A stretch of 64,000 bases of DNA from positions 37,940,089 through 38,004,088 of the forward strand of contig NC_065922.1 in the NCBI RefSeq assembly GCF_024586455.1, read 5' to 3'. Origin of the DNA: Bactrocera neohumeralis (lineage: Eukaryota; Arthropoda; Insecta; Diptera; Tephritidae). The notes under the pieces were generated by a model. That model did no database searches. It was not told the DNA's origin and saw only the letters and a program-made list of their open reading frames with translations. Below, in pieces: positions 38,201-48,001 of this stretch. Position 1 is the stretch's first letter. Each line of letters starts with the position of its first letter. A program made the position numbers and the translations under genes.

Positions 38201-41200
38201 GTATCCTGGTTGAGCCAGCATAATTTCCCGCATGGTCTGATCTCCTTCGCCGACGGTTTACTCACCGATCCGCTGGGTCACAAGACAACTTACTTGAATA
38301 ATTTAGTGCAAAATCACGGAATCTCAATTGTGGCTGCGTACGGTAGCAGCAAAGACATAACAGTGTATGCGAATGTGGGCTTGCGTTCCGAGCAGATTTT
38401 CATTGTGGGCAAAGTATGTGTAAATTACGAGCATTTTGTGTGGAACATAATTTTATTTGTTGGGTATTTGCAGGTTAGCAAAAAATTGCAATCGAATGCC
38501 ACGGTCTTGAGCGATGGTTACGCCGCTCATTTAGCCGGTCTACAAGTGGTGGGCGGCTCGCGTCCCGCCAAAGGTAATGCACGCATGGTAATTCCACGCG
38601 GTTGCTTCAATTTGCCCGGACAGGCCTCAAATCCACGGCGTAGAAGGTATGTTTATGTGAATGTATATCAGTTTGTGTTATGTGTCGTATTGTCATAGTG
38701 AATATTCGTATTGTGACACAAAATAGTTGTATATATGTACGTATATTCATAAAGATATCGGTAGATTAATTATTGTGAATCAGTTCAGCTTTCATTAATG
38801 GTGGGCATTCGCGTGGTCACAACGAACTTGCTTTTGATTTTTAAAAGTTGAAGTTCCGGTTATTGAAATATAATTTCTGTATATTTTATTGCAGATCCAG
38901 AGACTGTATATTTAAGGTATTTGAAGCTTTTCCAATACTAAGGTTACTCGACGCTATGTTGTCTAACGTTTTCTTTCGCTGGAATCTGTCAACTTTAAAT
39001 AGTTACACAAAATTATTTTGAGAATGTTTTCTACCCTTGCAATAATTACAACCATAATTTTTTCAACTTAAATCAGCAATGCCTCAAATGGGAGACACCC
39101 GTCAGCAACTGGCGGATACAGTGAAATATCTCGGGTTCATCCTAAATAGGAAGTTTTCATGCATCGGAATCGATTGCCTTATGCTGCTCTAGAGCAGCCA
39201 TTGGTAAAAGGTGGGGTCTCTCACTGAAAGTGATCCTCTGGCTCTGCGTCACCATAGTCAAACCCATTATGTTCTATGGAGTCTTTATCTGGTGGAAAAT
39301 TCTAGAAAAGACAACACTTGCAAAGAAACTTGAGAGCGTTCAACGGGCGGCGCTCATCAGCATGTGTGGTGCATTAAGGTCCACCCCAACAATAGCACTT
39401 AACGCCATATTGCGCATAGTACCCTTAGATATTGTGGGAAGGTATATGGCTGCGAAAGTTGCTATCTGGCTCAGAGAATCTAGGTGCCTAATAGGAAACG
39501 TATCTGAACACTCTGAAATCCTCACACACCTTGAGTTCTTACCGGCTCACTGGGATGATTTGGTTGCCAAACCGAACTCTGGCGGCACCTTCTCTGCCCA
39601 TATATAGGCGAGGGAGTTGCGGTTGGGAAAAAGCCGTTGGAGGAGAGTGGCTTTTTTGTCGATGGTCCAAAGCTTGGAGGGAAAGCTGGTGGAGGGATTT
39701 ACTGTCAGGACTTCTATCAACCTCAGACTATTGTAGTGTTTTTTTTTTTAAGCCGAGGATGCAGCCTTAAGGCAGCAGTAGATTTACCATCCACTGAGAT
39801 ACATCGGCGTCGATAATAGTCTTGAAGTCATTAACAACATATTCTACCACGGACTGATAAAAAAATTTAATTTCATGTATTTTAATCCTTGTTATCGACT
39901 TCCAAATAGGCTACTGCACGACTAAAAGCATGCCATATACGGGTGGGTTTTTCGAACTCGGTTCATTTTTGGAGCGCCATTCGCTAGATTGTCCGATATT
40001 CTAAACCTTTGTCTCGTCAACAATAATGATGAGTTTGATCAATGTAGAGTCCTCAGCTTTGTTGTCAAGTATTTCATTTGCGATCTTTACTTCACGTCCA
40101 GATCGAGAAGACACCAGAGAAACAATAGAGCATATCTTGTGCACTTGTACCGTATTGGCAAGACTACGCTGTAAGCATCTGCGGTCCCCACAGTATGATA
40201 TACTGGAGGAGATATCGACAGTGAGGCCGCAGAGTCTGCCAAAATTCGCGACAAACGCAGGCATTCTAAACAATGCCTACCCCTCTTGGACTCGGAAAGC
40301 AATAAACTGGTCTATGCGTGGCTTATTGGCCTACCACATTAACCTAACCTAACCTAATCTTTACTTCACGTAATTTTTTGCGTAAGATTCGGGTCATTTG
40401 GTATGAGGATTGACAATCTTCATACCAAAAACATTAACAGAAATGTGTTGAATCGATCCATAAGAGATGTTGAGATTCTCTGCTCTTTCTCTGACGCCAA
40501 TACCACAAGCACAAAACGGCTCACATGAGGCACGTTTTCGATGACTTAACGGTATTCACAGAGCGCTTTGTGCCACTCAAGTGCTTGTATTTCTGATAAT
40601 GTAGAGCCCCCAAAACACATCGACGATTCCGAATTTCCTTATTTTAGTCGCGCAAAATGTTATATGGCTGGCAGATATTTCTTTGAAAATTGTTTTATTA
40701 AAAAATTTGGTTTTCAATTTTCTTTGTGTTGAAATTGAAATACTGGTATCCACAGTCAGCAGTCAATTTAAATGTTGCTCATACGCACCGTGGCGCCAAC
40801 TTAACTTTTATTGAACGAATTAGAGCTTAAATTTTCTTGTGACCATGCCGAATTCTACACACAAATCACATCGCTAGTTGTACCGTTAATACGCGCACAG
40901 GTGTATGCATTGAAATATGTGGATGTATGTATATGTGTATTAGTAAATTTGCCTGCGAGTAAGTATGCAAAATGTATAATTTGTCTGTTGGTTGAATTGC
41001 GTTTTGTTTTCGTTTGAACTTTTTCATTTCTTTTGTGTTTTATTAATGAAAACAAACTTAATTAATGCCTAAATTTTTAATTTATTTAGTTTGGTTGCAT
41101 TTTGACAAAGCAAAACTGCAAATTAACACAAATTAATTTAATTTCTCTTTTTATTTTTAATGTTTACATTCGGTTGAACAGCATCCCTTATGAGCAAATC

Positions 41201-41994
41201 GCAGACGAATGAAACTAAAACATAAGCGTTTAAGCTACTAACCTGCATACATACATATATACATATGTGCATTGATGTCTGAATTTGCGCGCTGTGCTGA
41301 TAATATCGATGTAACTGTATTGTATATACACACACATATTGCAAATTACTAACCCAGCGAGTTTGATGAATTTATTTGCTTTATTTTGAAAAATATTATA
41401 ACTAAAAATATTTATTAATAAAAATGTGCAGTTATTGTATGGAATAATATAAACCTTTAGTATCAATAATATACATCATACCAACACATATCTAGATTTA
41501 CTGTTATATATGTAGTAATTAATTACATGTATGTATATATATTTATGATGTATTTACTAATGATTAACCCATGCAAATGAAAACTATTATCGAATTTGAA
41601 TTTATGAAATGTTTCTTTTTTATATTGTTTCTCTTTGGATTTCATTTCTGATCATTGACTTTCGTTTGCCTGATACAAAATGTGTTTGAAATGGACACTG
41701 CAAACGCTTTCACCACCAAAAATCCATAAACAAACAAAATTGATAATAAAAACCGAATACAAATAACCACCGCCAACATAATTATCACCAAAACAATTCT
41801 GAAATTCACTTGATTTAAAATTGTTTACAATGAAACTTTTTTTTTTTGAAAATTCAAAATTTCTCACTTTGCTTTTATTTGCTTCCACCCACAATCACCT
41901 CTTAAACCACACCATATCCATCCTAACCCCAAACTATTCGTGTGCTGTTTCTTGTGTATTTAGGCTGCATGAGCAAGCGGATGCTTTAATGTAA
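29128..41994 (+). CDS. rdgB: rdgB: retinal degeneration B, class II PI-transfer protein (14 joined coding exons)
   Basis: RdgB moves phosphatidylinositol to, and phosphatidic acid from, the plasma membrane at ER contact sites, sustaining PIP2 signalling in fly photoreceptors (established for the family). Exons 29128-29205, 29371-29515, 29644-29835, 33133-33555, 33629-33891, 35471-35546, 35616-35906, 35976-36632, 36692-36859, 36923-37060, 37239-37387, 37595-38413, 38474-38646 and 41964-41994 join in frame with GT-AG introns into 1,200 residues. Domains: PITP about 1-265 with T59 and K61 of the inositol-lipid site; acidic/Ser-rich linker; FFAT EFFDCVD at 387-393; GDSMG at 615-619; DDHD about 650-860; LNS2 about 1007-1135 with degenerate HAD motif SIDGS at 1012-1016. 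The ATG has a good fly context (CAAAACAAA before it) and starts the conserved MLIKEYRIPLPLTVEEYR. No frameshift or stop interrupts it. The last exon is the least certain part. Confidence 0.95.
29371..29515 (+). CDS. rdgB: rdgB exon 2 (PITP domain)
   Basis: Encodes residues 27-74. It follows exon 1 in phase 0 (acceptor ctatag) and ends in phase 1 at a GTGAGT donor. It contains T59 and K61, positions at which mutation is known to abolish phosphatidylinositol binding in PITPs, and the conserved YHVGSHLPGWIK block. Confidence 0.95.
29644..29835 (+). CDS. rdgB: rdgB exon 3 (PITP domain)
   Basis: Encodes residues 75-138 with the family block LTVEEEAWNAYPYTRTRY and the segment leading to YFPDNGYQDNVF. 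The acceptor is cgtacag and the donor GTAAGT at 29836. The following 3.3-kb intron is filled by nested transposons. Confidence 0.95.
30110..32090 (+). mobile_element. decayed mariner in rdgB intron 3, split by a LINE
   Basis: The left end (atgtaggttgctttttatat, near 30117) resembles the inverted repeat of the 26961 mariner. ATGAAATTAA at 30292 and CATCGGTGAACTTAATTAAA match that element's start of coding. After the inserted LINE, 31500 onward resumes with FREGHPKSVVFPETIDTV, VTYRKIEA and YVFEIIGDDET, the same transposase in order. Stops and deletions are many. The right boundary is approximate. Confidence 0.75.
30415..31467 (+). mobile_element. 5'-truncated non-LTR retrotransposon (R1/I-like) nested in the mariner
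   Basis: Broken reverse-transcriptase pieces in order: FTLEELQVALVAALPKLKL, LNRIPAEILK, PSAYRP-CMLDTSGKLYERL, and near the 3' end SIMLESEANWRIIQNFATIL. It ends in a poly(A) run at 31451-31467. The direction matches rdgB. A large internal part, including the YADD box, is missing. The clade call is tentative. Confidence 0.75.
32091..33132. other. rest of rdgB intron 3
   Basis: AT-rich, no recognised element; ends at the acceptor of exon 4. Confidence 0.6.
33133..33555 (+). CDS. rdgB: rdgB exon 4 (PITP domain C-terminal half)
   Basis: Encodes residues 139-279, starting DVIDIVKDQLYGGDYVKEED and including the Trp-rich lipid-exchange end of the PITP fold (QAWAWQDEWYGLTIEDIREIE). It finishes in an acidic run (EDSESDVED) that opens the linker. 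Acceptor ccacag; donor GTAAGC at 33556. Confidence 0.95.
33629..33891 (+). CDS. rdgB: rdgB exon 5 (acidic/serine-rich linker)
   Basis: Encodes residues 280-367: a low-complexity linker with an acidic cluster (TSDEDEEEAA) and an RS-type stretch (SARSRSQS), probably disordered and phosphorylatable. The exon ends in phase 0 at CAG before a GTGTGT donor. The translation continues open into the intron, so the donor choice rests on joining with exon 6. Confidence 0.88.
34390..34890 (+). mobile_element. Jockey-like LINE 3' fragment in rdgB intron 5
   Basis: Reads LSVNGALGVKPPPIADEILE, then LAQLRSEYCSRLSSYLSRII and HLLVCPANPTHLTLFSL, the C-terminal zinc-knuckle-like tail of Jockey-clade ORF2. Colinear with 52325-52835. 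Same strand as rdgB. Confidence 0.8.
34891..35470. other. rest of rdgB intron 5
   Basis: AT-rich, nothing recognised; ends at the acceptor ccacttacag of exon 6. Confidence 0.6.
35471..35546 (+). CDS. rdgB: rdgB exon 6 (first part of FFAT motif)
   Basis: Short 76-base exon encoding residues 368-392, VANWRMERLEVDTK then SNSDEEFFDCV. It carries the acidic flank and core of the FFAT motif that binds VAP at the ER. The last residue of the core is completed by exon 7. Acceptor ttacag; donor GTATGT at 35547. Confidence 0.9.
35616..35906 (+). CDS. rdgB: rdgB exon 7 (end of FFAT and linker)
   Basis: Encodes residues 393-489: it completes the FFAT core with Asp393, then a Ser/Pro-rich linker (ASPPGSPGTPS), ending at the start of the conserved hydrophobic strand ILILVVHAGSVL that opens the lipase-like central region. 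Acceptor ttttcag; donor GTGAGT at 35907. Confidence 0.92.
35976..36632 (+). CDS. rdgB: rdgB exon 8 (lipase-like centre, GDSMG)
   Basis: Encodes residues 490-708. It includes VVMLGDSMGSLLAYEAL with GDSMG at 615-619, the nucleophile-elbow-like motif seen before DDHD domains, then a variable Ser/Arg/Asp-rich insert (about 634-680) and the block VGDFFMFGSPLSIVLAARK. Catalysis is not established for RdgB. Donor GTATGT at 36633. Confidence 0.95.
36692..36859 (+). CDS. rdgB: rdgB exon 9 (DDHD domain)
   Basis: Encodes residues 709-764 with CNQVYNLFHPTDPIASRLEP, the conserved DDHD-domain block containing the His-Pro-x-Asp segment. Acceptor ccacag; donor GTGAGT at 36860. Confidence 0.95.
36923..37060 (+). 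CDS. rdgB: rdgB exon 10 (within the DDHD region)
   Basis: Encodes residues 765-810 (LEVIQSHPQHFSEANNIL, then a Ser-rich stretch), a variable loop between conserved DDHD blocks. Acceptor atcag; donor GTAAGT at 37061. Joining exons 9, 10 and 11 keeps one frame. Confidence 0.88.
37239..37387 (+). CDS. rdgB: rdgB exon 11 (end of DDHD domain)
   Basis: Encodes residues 811-860 with KWWGTKRLDYALYCPEGL and HLFHASYWESADVIAFVLRQ, the conserved Asp/His/Asp end of DDHD domains. Acceptor tttgcag; donor GTGAGT at 37388, phase 0. Confidence 0.95.
37595..38413 (+). CDS. rdgB: rdgB exon 12 (linker and LNS2 domain)
   Basis: Largest coding exon, residues 861-1133. After a beta-rich region it enters the LNS2 domain (phosphatidic-acid sensing, lipin/Ned1/Smp2-like, HAD fold) with CVVFSIDGSFTAS; the usual catalytic DxDGT is SIDGS here, as in the non-enzymatic RdgB/PITPNM members. 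LLIYITGRPDMQQ and the block ending SEQIFIVGK follow. Phase 0 at both ends; donor GTATGT at 38414. Confidence 0.96.
38474..38646 (+). CDS. rdgB: rdgB exon 13 (end of LNS2, basic tail)
   Basis: Encodes residues 1134-1190: KLQSNATVLSDGYAAHLAGL, ending in a basic cluster NPRRRR. Acceptor tttgcag; donor GTATGT at 38647 leaves two bases (AG) for the next exon. Unspliced read-through would add 17 residues and stop at 38698. Confidence 0.92.
38895..39021 (+). CDS. rdgB: possible alternative rdgB terminal exon
   Basis: The acceptor tattttattgcag ends at 38894. Joined to exon 13 it reads on in frame for about 41 residues (R-SRDCIFKVFEAFPILRL...) to TGA at 39019-39021. No AATAAA follows soon after; a retrotransposon fragment begins about 60 bases on. 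It may be a real alternative C-terminus or a chance open frame. Confidence 0.3.
39080..39738 (+). mobile_element. LINE fragment: RT thumb region and RNase H start
   Basis: Begins with TVKYLGFILNRKFS, continues VILWLCVTIVKPIMFYGVFI, KLESVQRAALISMCGALRST and, after a frameshift, FTDGSKL-type RNase H residues (DGPKLGGKAGGGIYCQDF as read). The order fits R1/LOA-type LINEs with RNase H. Same strand as rdgB, inside intron 13. Confidence 0.7.
39740..40740 (-). pseudogene. mariner transposase remnant split by a LINE tail
   Basis: Reverse-strand reading gives ESYAKKLREVKIANEILDNK, AEDSTLIKLIIIVDETKV and SSEWRSKNEPSSKNP, which match mariner residues around the first catalytic Asp (IITGDETWV; SSEWR...EPKPKKP). 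The GDE has become VDE. It is interrupted by 40098-40356. Confidence 0.65.
40098..40356 (+). mobile_element. 259-bp LINE 3' end with 15-bp target-site duplication
   Basis: Encodes the C-terminal tail REDTRETIEHILCTCTVLAR through WSMRGLLAYHI and ends in the tail ttaacctaacctaacctaa. The flanks repeat atctttacttcacgt exactly at 40083-40097 and 40357-40371, a clear target-site duplication. Confidence 0.88.
40741..41963. other. last part of rdgB intron 13
   Basis: Non-coding with TATGTA/ACATAC words. A weak in-frame acceptor at 41181 (ttgaacag) would give a 10-codon end (SIPYEQIADE then TGA at 41212); low support. Confidence 0.5.
41964..41994 (+). CDS. rdgB: rdgB last exon, short C-terminus
   Basis: A strong acceptor (gtgctgtttcttgtgtatttag) precedes 31 coding bases that join exon 13 in frame as R-LHEQADALM then TAA at 41992-41994. 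A poly(A) signal lies at 42123. Chosen as the main end because acceptor, frame, stop and poly(A) signal agree. The 3.3-kb intron before it and the short reading frame leave doubt. Confidence 0.6.
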
Positions 41995-42122
41995 ACTGCG
42001 TATGACACACTTCAATCACGCATTCACCAACAAACAATAGTTTGCGAAATGGAATTTCCAAAGTACTAACAAAACAAATTAACAAAAAACCAAACAAAGC
42101 AACAGCAAATTAATCAAAACAC

Positions 42123-42160
42123 AATAAAATGGTAAATGTTGGCTTTTTTGTGCTTGAAAA
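42123..42160 (+). terminator. rdgB poly(A) signal and U/GU-rich downstream element
   Basis: AATAAA at 42123-42128 lies 129 bases after the TAA and is followed by a T/GT-rich stretch (gttggcttttttgtgcttg), the normal layout of a cleavage/polyadenylation site. Confidence 0.55.
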
Positions 42161-42179
42161 AAGTTTTTAGTTCGATAGC

Positions 42180-44350
42180 AGGCATTAAAAGAAAAATTAA
42201 ACAAAATTAAAAAATTATCAAACTAATTAACAAAAATTATAGAAAAATTAATAATTAAAAAAAAAAATAGTATGAAAGCATGTATTCAAAAAATAAAAAT
42301 AATATAATAATTGAATTAATAAATCATATAAAAGAAAATTACACTAATTAAATTTAAATATATTTTTTTTTAATTTAGAGCTTTTAGTTTGAAGGCATGT
42401 ATTCAAGAAATACATAAAACAAATTAAAATAAAAAAGTACACATAAAATAATTAAGCTAATTAACAAAAATTAATTTAAGAAATTAAAGTTTTTAGATTT
42501 AAAGCACGAATTCAAGAAATAAAACAAACTTTTAACAATTAAATTTAAAATCAAATAAAAGAAAATTAAACTAATTTAAACTATTTAATAATTATTTAAA
42601 GAATTTAGAGGTTTTGGTTCAATAGCATATATTCAAAAACTAGAACACAAAAAAAAACTAATTAACAAAAATTAAAAAGAAAAAAATTATAATTAATTCA
42701 AAAAATTAAAAGTTTTAGTTTGAAAGCACGAACTCAAGAAAAAAAAAATTAAACTAATTATTATAAATTAAAAAATAATAATTATTAAAAAAACACTATA
42801 GTGTTTATTTGAAATTTCGAATTTAAGAAATAAAACAATATTATAATAATTGAATTTAAAATCAAATAAAAGAAAATTAAACTAATTTAAACTATTTAAT
42901 AATTATTTAAAGAATTTAGAGGTTTTGGTTCAATAGCATATATTCAAAAACTAGAACACAAAAAAAACTAATTAACAAAAATTAAAAAGAAAAAAATTAT
43001 AATTAATTAAAAAAATAAAAGTTTTAGTTTGAAAGCACGAACTCAAGAAATAAAACAAACTTTTAACAATTAAATTTAAAATCATATAAAGAAAATTAAG
43101 CTAATTAAAAATATTTTAAAAAAATTTAGAGGTTTTAATTTGAAAGCATGTATTCAAGAAATATATAAAATAAATTTAAAAAAAATTATGCATAAAAAAA
43201 AAATTAAACTAATTATTATAAATTAAAAAATAATAATTATTAAAAAAACACTATAGTGTTTATTTGAAATCACGAATTTAAGAAATAAAACAATATTATA
43301 ATAATTGAATTTAAAATCAAATAAAAGAAAATTAAACTAATTTAAACTATTTAATAATTATTTAAAGAATTTAGAGGTTTTGGTTCAATAGCATATATTC
43401 AAAAACTAGAACACAAAAAAAAACTAATTAACAAAAATTAAAAAGAAAAAAATTATAATTAATTCAAAAAATTAAAAGTTTTAGTTTGAAAGCACGAACT
43501 CAAGAAATAAAAAAAAATTAAACTATTTATTATAAATTAAAAAATAATAATTATTAAAAAAACACTATAGTGTTTATTTGAAATCACGAATTTAAGAAAT
43601 AAAACAATATTATAATAATTGAATTTAAATTCAAATAAAAGAAAATTAAACTAATTTAAATTATTTAATAATTATTTAAAGAATTTAGAGGTTAATAATT
43701 AACAAAAATTAGAAAGAAAAAAATTATAATTAATTAAAAAAATTAAAAGTTTTAGTTTGAAAGAAAATTATAATTAATAAAAAAAATTAAAAATATTAAT
43801 TTTAAAAATTAAACTGATTAACAGAAATTAAACAAAAATTAATAATTATTTAAAATATAGTTCTAAAGCATATATTGAAGAAATATACCAACATTAAAAA
43901 GATTATACATGAAAAAATGAACTAATCATCAAAAATTAAAAAAAAAATTAATAGTTAATTAAAAAAATTAAAGTTTTTAATTTGAAAGCAGGAACTCAAG
44001 GAATAAAATAATAAAAATATTAAAGAAATAATTTTAAAAATTAAATTAATTAACGAAAAGCAAACAAGAAAAAATTTGAGTTCAATTTAGTACATACATA
44101 TGTATGTACATAAAACAAAAGTAAAAAATTTTAAATTTAAAAAATTCCAAGTTTAATAATTACTTAGAAAGATGAACAGCTTGCATGTATTTAACAAATA
44201 CATAAAAAAATTAAAAAAAAATTAAATTATTTAAAAAACTAAAAATGGATAATTTTTTAAAAAGTCAAAAATTTAACACAAAAATATAAAAAAAAATCAT
44301 AAAAATTAATAAAATTATAAATAGAATATAAATGCCAATATAATTTAAAA
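42180..44350. repeat. extremely AT-rich degenerate tandem array
   Basis: Built from units containing tttagaggttttggttcaat agcatatattcaaaaactag, ttttagtttgaaagcacgaa ctcaagaaataaaa and aaacactatagtgtttattt. The first word starts at about 42606, 42917 and 43372 (spacings about 311 and 455); the palindrome acactatagtgt recurs at about 42795, 43249 and 43563. Outside 42550-43700 the units decay to a shared gaaagca(t/c)g-(t/a)a-tcaagaaata word. Almost no G or C otherwise. Confidence 0.85.
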
Positions 44351-46860
44351 TAAAACTAAATTTAAAAAACACTGCATAGTCTAAACTATTAACTAAAATA
44401 TAAAATTACATTTGCAATAATGAAAATTAAAAACTTAAACACTTACATTATTATAATAAAAATCAATTACAAGTTGGCAGACTAATTTCAAAAATTAAAC
44501 AAAATGTTAATATAAAAAATCATTCACAAATTATCAGTTTTAAATTAGCAAAATTGTTGTTGTGCAAGAAAAAATATTTTTTTCCAAACCGAAACTTTAC
44601 TACCTTAAGTTTAATTGGCAAAATCTAGATTTATATATATTTTATCTATAGCTCTATAATCCACCACTAAATGCCATTTAAGCTTTTATATTCAATGGAT
44701 TCTTGTTTTTTTTTTAAATTTATCTTTTGTGCTATCTTCCTATTCATCACTCTGCATATGCATAACCAATTTGTAACTACCCCATCGCCTGCATAAATCA
44801 TCAAAATCAATGCAACACTGTGTTTTTACCAACTATAATAACAATAATAACAAATTACAACAACAATAGCAACGAAACCGGACTATCGTCACCCATACGC
44901 AGTGGCTACCTTAAGCGGAAAACCTATTTGAATCTACACTAAAAGAAAGCATGAAAGCAAAAAAACGAAAAAAGAATAAAGCGAGCTTCAAAAGACTTCC
45001 AATATTGCGCATGTACAAGGCGAAATTGTATACTAAAATAACTGAAATTGCATAGAATAACGTCCAACATTCCTGGCTGCCAAGTGAAAGCAAAAGAAAA
45101 CAATAACGACAAGAGAAGAAATGAAATGTTAGAAAACTCGCGCGCTCGCGCTTTCCTACAAGGACGCCTCTATATTTCCGCCCGCACGCATGTCATACGT
45201 CTAACCAGAAACGCTTTAGCGGCATTTAGCTTAGACATAATGAAACTAGTACGAGTATTTCCTCCCCTCCACAAACGCGAAGAGCATAGAGCTTAGGCTT
45301 AGTCAACGCTCCAGTTTAGTGCTCATTTAGTACTCACCACTATACATGCCTATAATTATCTATGGAGAGCAAAAGGATGTGAAAGAATCATCAGCAAAAA
45401 TAAAATAAAGCTTAACTATCTACTATTCATACCTATACAACTACAACATACATATATACATATATATATACTAATATATGTACCAAAAATATAGTATATA
45501 TATGAAAAGAAAGGCATCACTTAGTGTGCAGAAGTTTAGAGTTAAATTGTGATGAAGCGTAAGGGAGTACAGCACTGTACACTAACCCACCCACTCATTT
45601 GCGATTGCTTAGTAGAGCATTGCTACTAGAACTAAAAGCGTAACGAATGCAAATAATGCAAAGAAATGTTTAGAAAATATTTAGGAAATCACGCCTAATG
45701 TGTCACGAGGTAAGTAGACTATATTTTTAGTTATTATTTTATAAACAAAAACTTTTTATATTTACCTTATAATTTTAAACTCGGATCGCTATCTTATTTT
45801 CAAAACGTAAGTAAAGTGTGAAAAGTCGATGAAGACGATTATTAGAAGGGTTAGCTTAGATAGTCATCATAACACCGTGAATGTGAAATATAACCAATAT
45901 TTAGACGATAAAAACATCGAAAAACCCATGTTTCTGTTCAAGTTTTCACCTGACGTACAAGTATCAGGCGACTTTCATGGCATTGAAACACTCTTTCTGG
46001 AAGTGTTTTATGTGTTTATATAATATAAACTTAAAAATATATTAAATCTACTTATATTAAAGAATATTATCCAAAATTTTTAAATTGACACGGAAATTAG
46101 TTTCGAAGTTACGAGTATATTTATAAGATTTTTTTTTAACTTGGTATAATCGGATCGGCTGTTTTCACAGGCGGTAAGAAAAATATTTTCGGCTAGAGGG
46201 AGTTATAGTACTTGACATTTTCACGCAACTTTCTTAGTTGTATTTTACAATGATCAAGAGAATAAAATTTTCATTATATCGATTTTTTTGGAAGCCGGCA
46301 TTATTACCTGTATTCATCAATAATAATATTTTTTTATGGATATGTGATAACTTAGATAGAAAAGGTGGTTAGCTGGGTTTAATCTCGATTTCAAATTTTC
46401 TTACACTTTTTTCCATTTTCCAAAATATTGATGGATTTTCAAGTTCAGTTGAAAACTTAAGAACTGGAACCCAAACTGGATGAACTTAACTAGACATTCG
46501 ACAGATTAATTAATATTCTAAGAGTTTTGGAAAAAAATATAGTGTGTAGGGGTTCTATTGCAATATGCAAGGTTCCTACGAACTGCTGCATATACATCGG
46601 CAGCTAACGGCCTATTTTTAGACGGTTGATTATTAAAACCAAAATTATAACAATATGAAATTAGTCCATAGTCCATTATAGCACTGTATTTCTCGGGTCT
46701 ATTCAGCTATATGTTTAAACAACATTTTGAATGAATATGGTGTATTTATATCAGCACTTACCTTAAGAATAATCTGAAAAAGAAAAAAGTTTAGAATTAA
46801 TAATTTTGAAAATTAAATATTTTGTTTTAATATTTTCGAATATTTAATAATTTAGAATCT
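44351..46860. other. non-coding A-rich sequence downstream of rdgB
   Basis: Contains AATAAA-like words (for example near 45399-45408) and TATATA runs. It could be part of an extended 3' UTR, but nothing proves transcription. Open frames (45048-45296, 45829-46023) have no recognisable content. Confidence 0.4.
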
Positions 46861-46869
46861 TTATAAATA

Positions 46870-47220
46870 GGTAGGTAGGTAGGTAGGAGTGCAGCCTTAT
46901 CGGGCTCAATTAGCACTTGATGTGCCATTTTGATACATTCTATTCGTAGAACCACCTGTTAAAATATTACGTTTCACCTTCTCTCTCAAACCATTTTGAG
47001 GTTTCGATGAAACTACTTATGTCCGATATGCTTGTGGTGGAAATCCATTCAAGATTGGGTGCTTGGTGGATTCCGAATGTTTTGTGTCGGATCTGTGCTA
47101 GAGCTGGGCATTCGCAGAGAAATGGAAGATTGTTTCCTTTTCCCTTACTTCGCAGCCACGGCAATAAGTGTGTTTATTTTCAGGGCAATTTCCCATTTAT
47201 TACCCACGCAGTTCCATAAA
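46870..47220 (-). mobile_element. LINE 3' end with (CCTA)n tail, reverse strand
   Basis: On the reverse strand, an RNase H/C-terminal piece GHWPFMELRG-like, then LPWLRSKGKGNNLPFLCECP and ALAQIRHKTFGIHQ, followed by a (CCTA)4-5 tail, seen on + as ggtaggtaggtaggtagg at 46871-46888. Typical 3' end of an I/LOA-like LINE. Confidence 0.75.
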
Positions 47221-48001
47221 TGGCCAGTGCCCTTTTGGTAACAAAATTATATTAAAAATACTTTTTCTTATTCCTATTTAATAAAGATTTTGTTCTTTTC
47301 AAATTTTATGTTGGCCATAATTGTTTAGTTATGACGCATTTTGTAATGTTTTTCCACCTGTTGTTTGCAATTTGCTGAAATTGTCTATTGATCTCTCCTT
47401 TTATCGATCCTAGCGGGCTTGGTATTAGCTCCGCCTCGGATTCATTGATTCATAAAATTTTTAAAAACTTTTTTTTCTTCTATTATAATAAACGAAAAAG
47501 CGATAATAAACGAAATACATTCGTTATTCGGCAAAAGCTGTTAAAATACACAATAAAACCAGGTTCTAAGACATTTATTGTTATGTGCACTTTAGAAAAC
47601 TTTTTATCATTTTTAAGGGAATAATCACTTCAGAAATTTCAAAAAATATATGTTTTGCTTGCTTAAAAGCGAATTTAATATCCTAGAAATAAGAAACATT
47701 ATAGATCTTCAAACTTTTGTATTTCAATCCCGATAAAAAGTGTGTTTATTTTCAAAGAGAATTTCTGGCACAACTTCAAATATTACTCACACAGTTCCAT
47801 ATTATGGTTTGAAATTGGACCAGTATTTTTAAAATGAGATTATATGAAGAAAGACCTAAGAATTTTCATCCTCAAAAATACTAAAGATTTTGAGCCAAAA
47901 AAAGTAAATTTTTTCTATTATTTTTCAAAAATTTATTTAAAATATTAGCCTTACGATTTTCGAGAATTAAATGAGTAATATTCTAAACGATCTTGTAGTA
48001 A
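47221..48001. other. non-coding; contains a decayed partial duplicate of 47165-47330
   Basis: 47740-47900 repeats, with many changes, the words aagtgtgtttattttc, attactcacacagttccata and actaaagatttt found in and after the LINE end at 47165-47295. Confidence 0.45.

Noticed and set aside
38414..38698. Continuous frame from exon 12 through intron 12 to 38698
   Set aside because: The 60-base intron (GTATGT...TTTGCAG) happens to be open; conserved sequence resumes only at 38474.
40340..40356. CCTAA repeats as telomeric sequence
   Set aside because: They form the 3' tail of a LINE fragment bounded by a target duplication.
45048..45296. 82-codon open frame downstream of rdgB
   Set aside because: No recognisable domain, no good start context or splice partners; likely chance.
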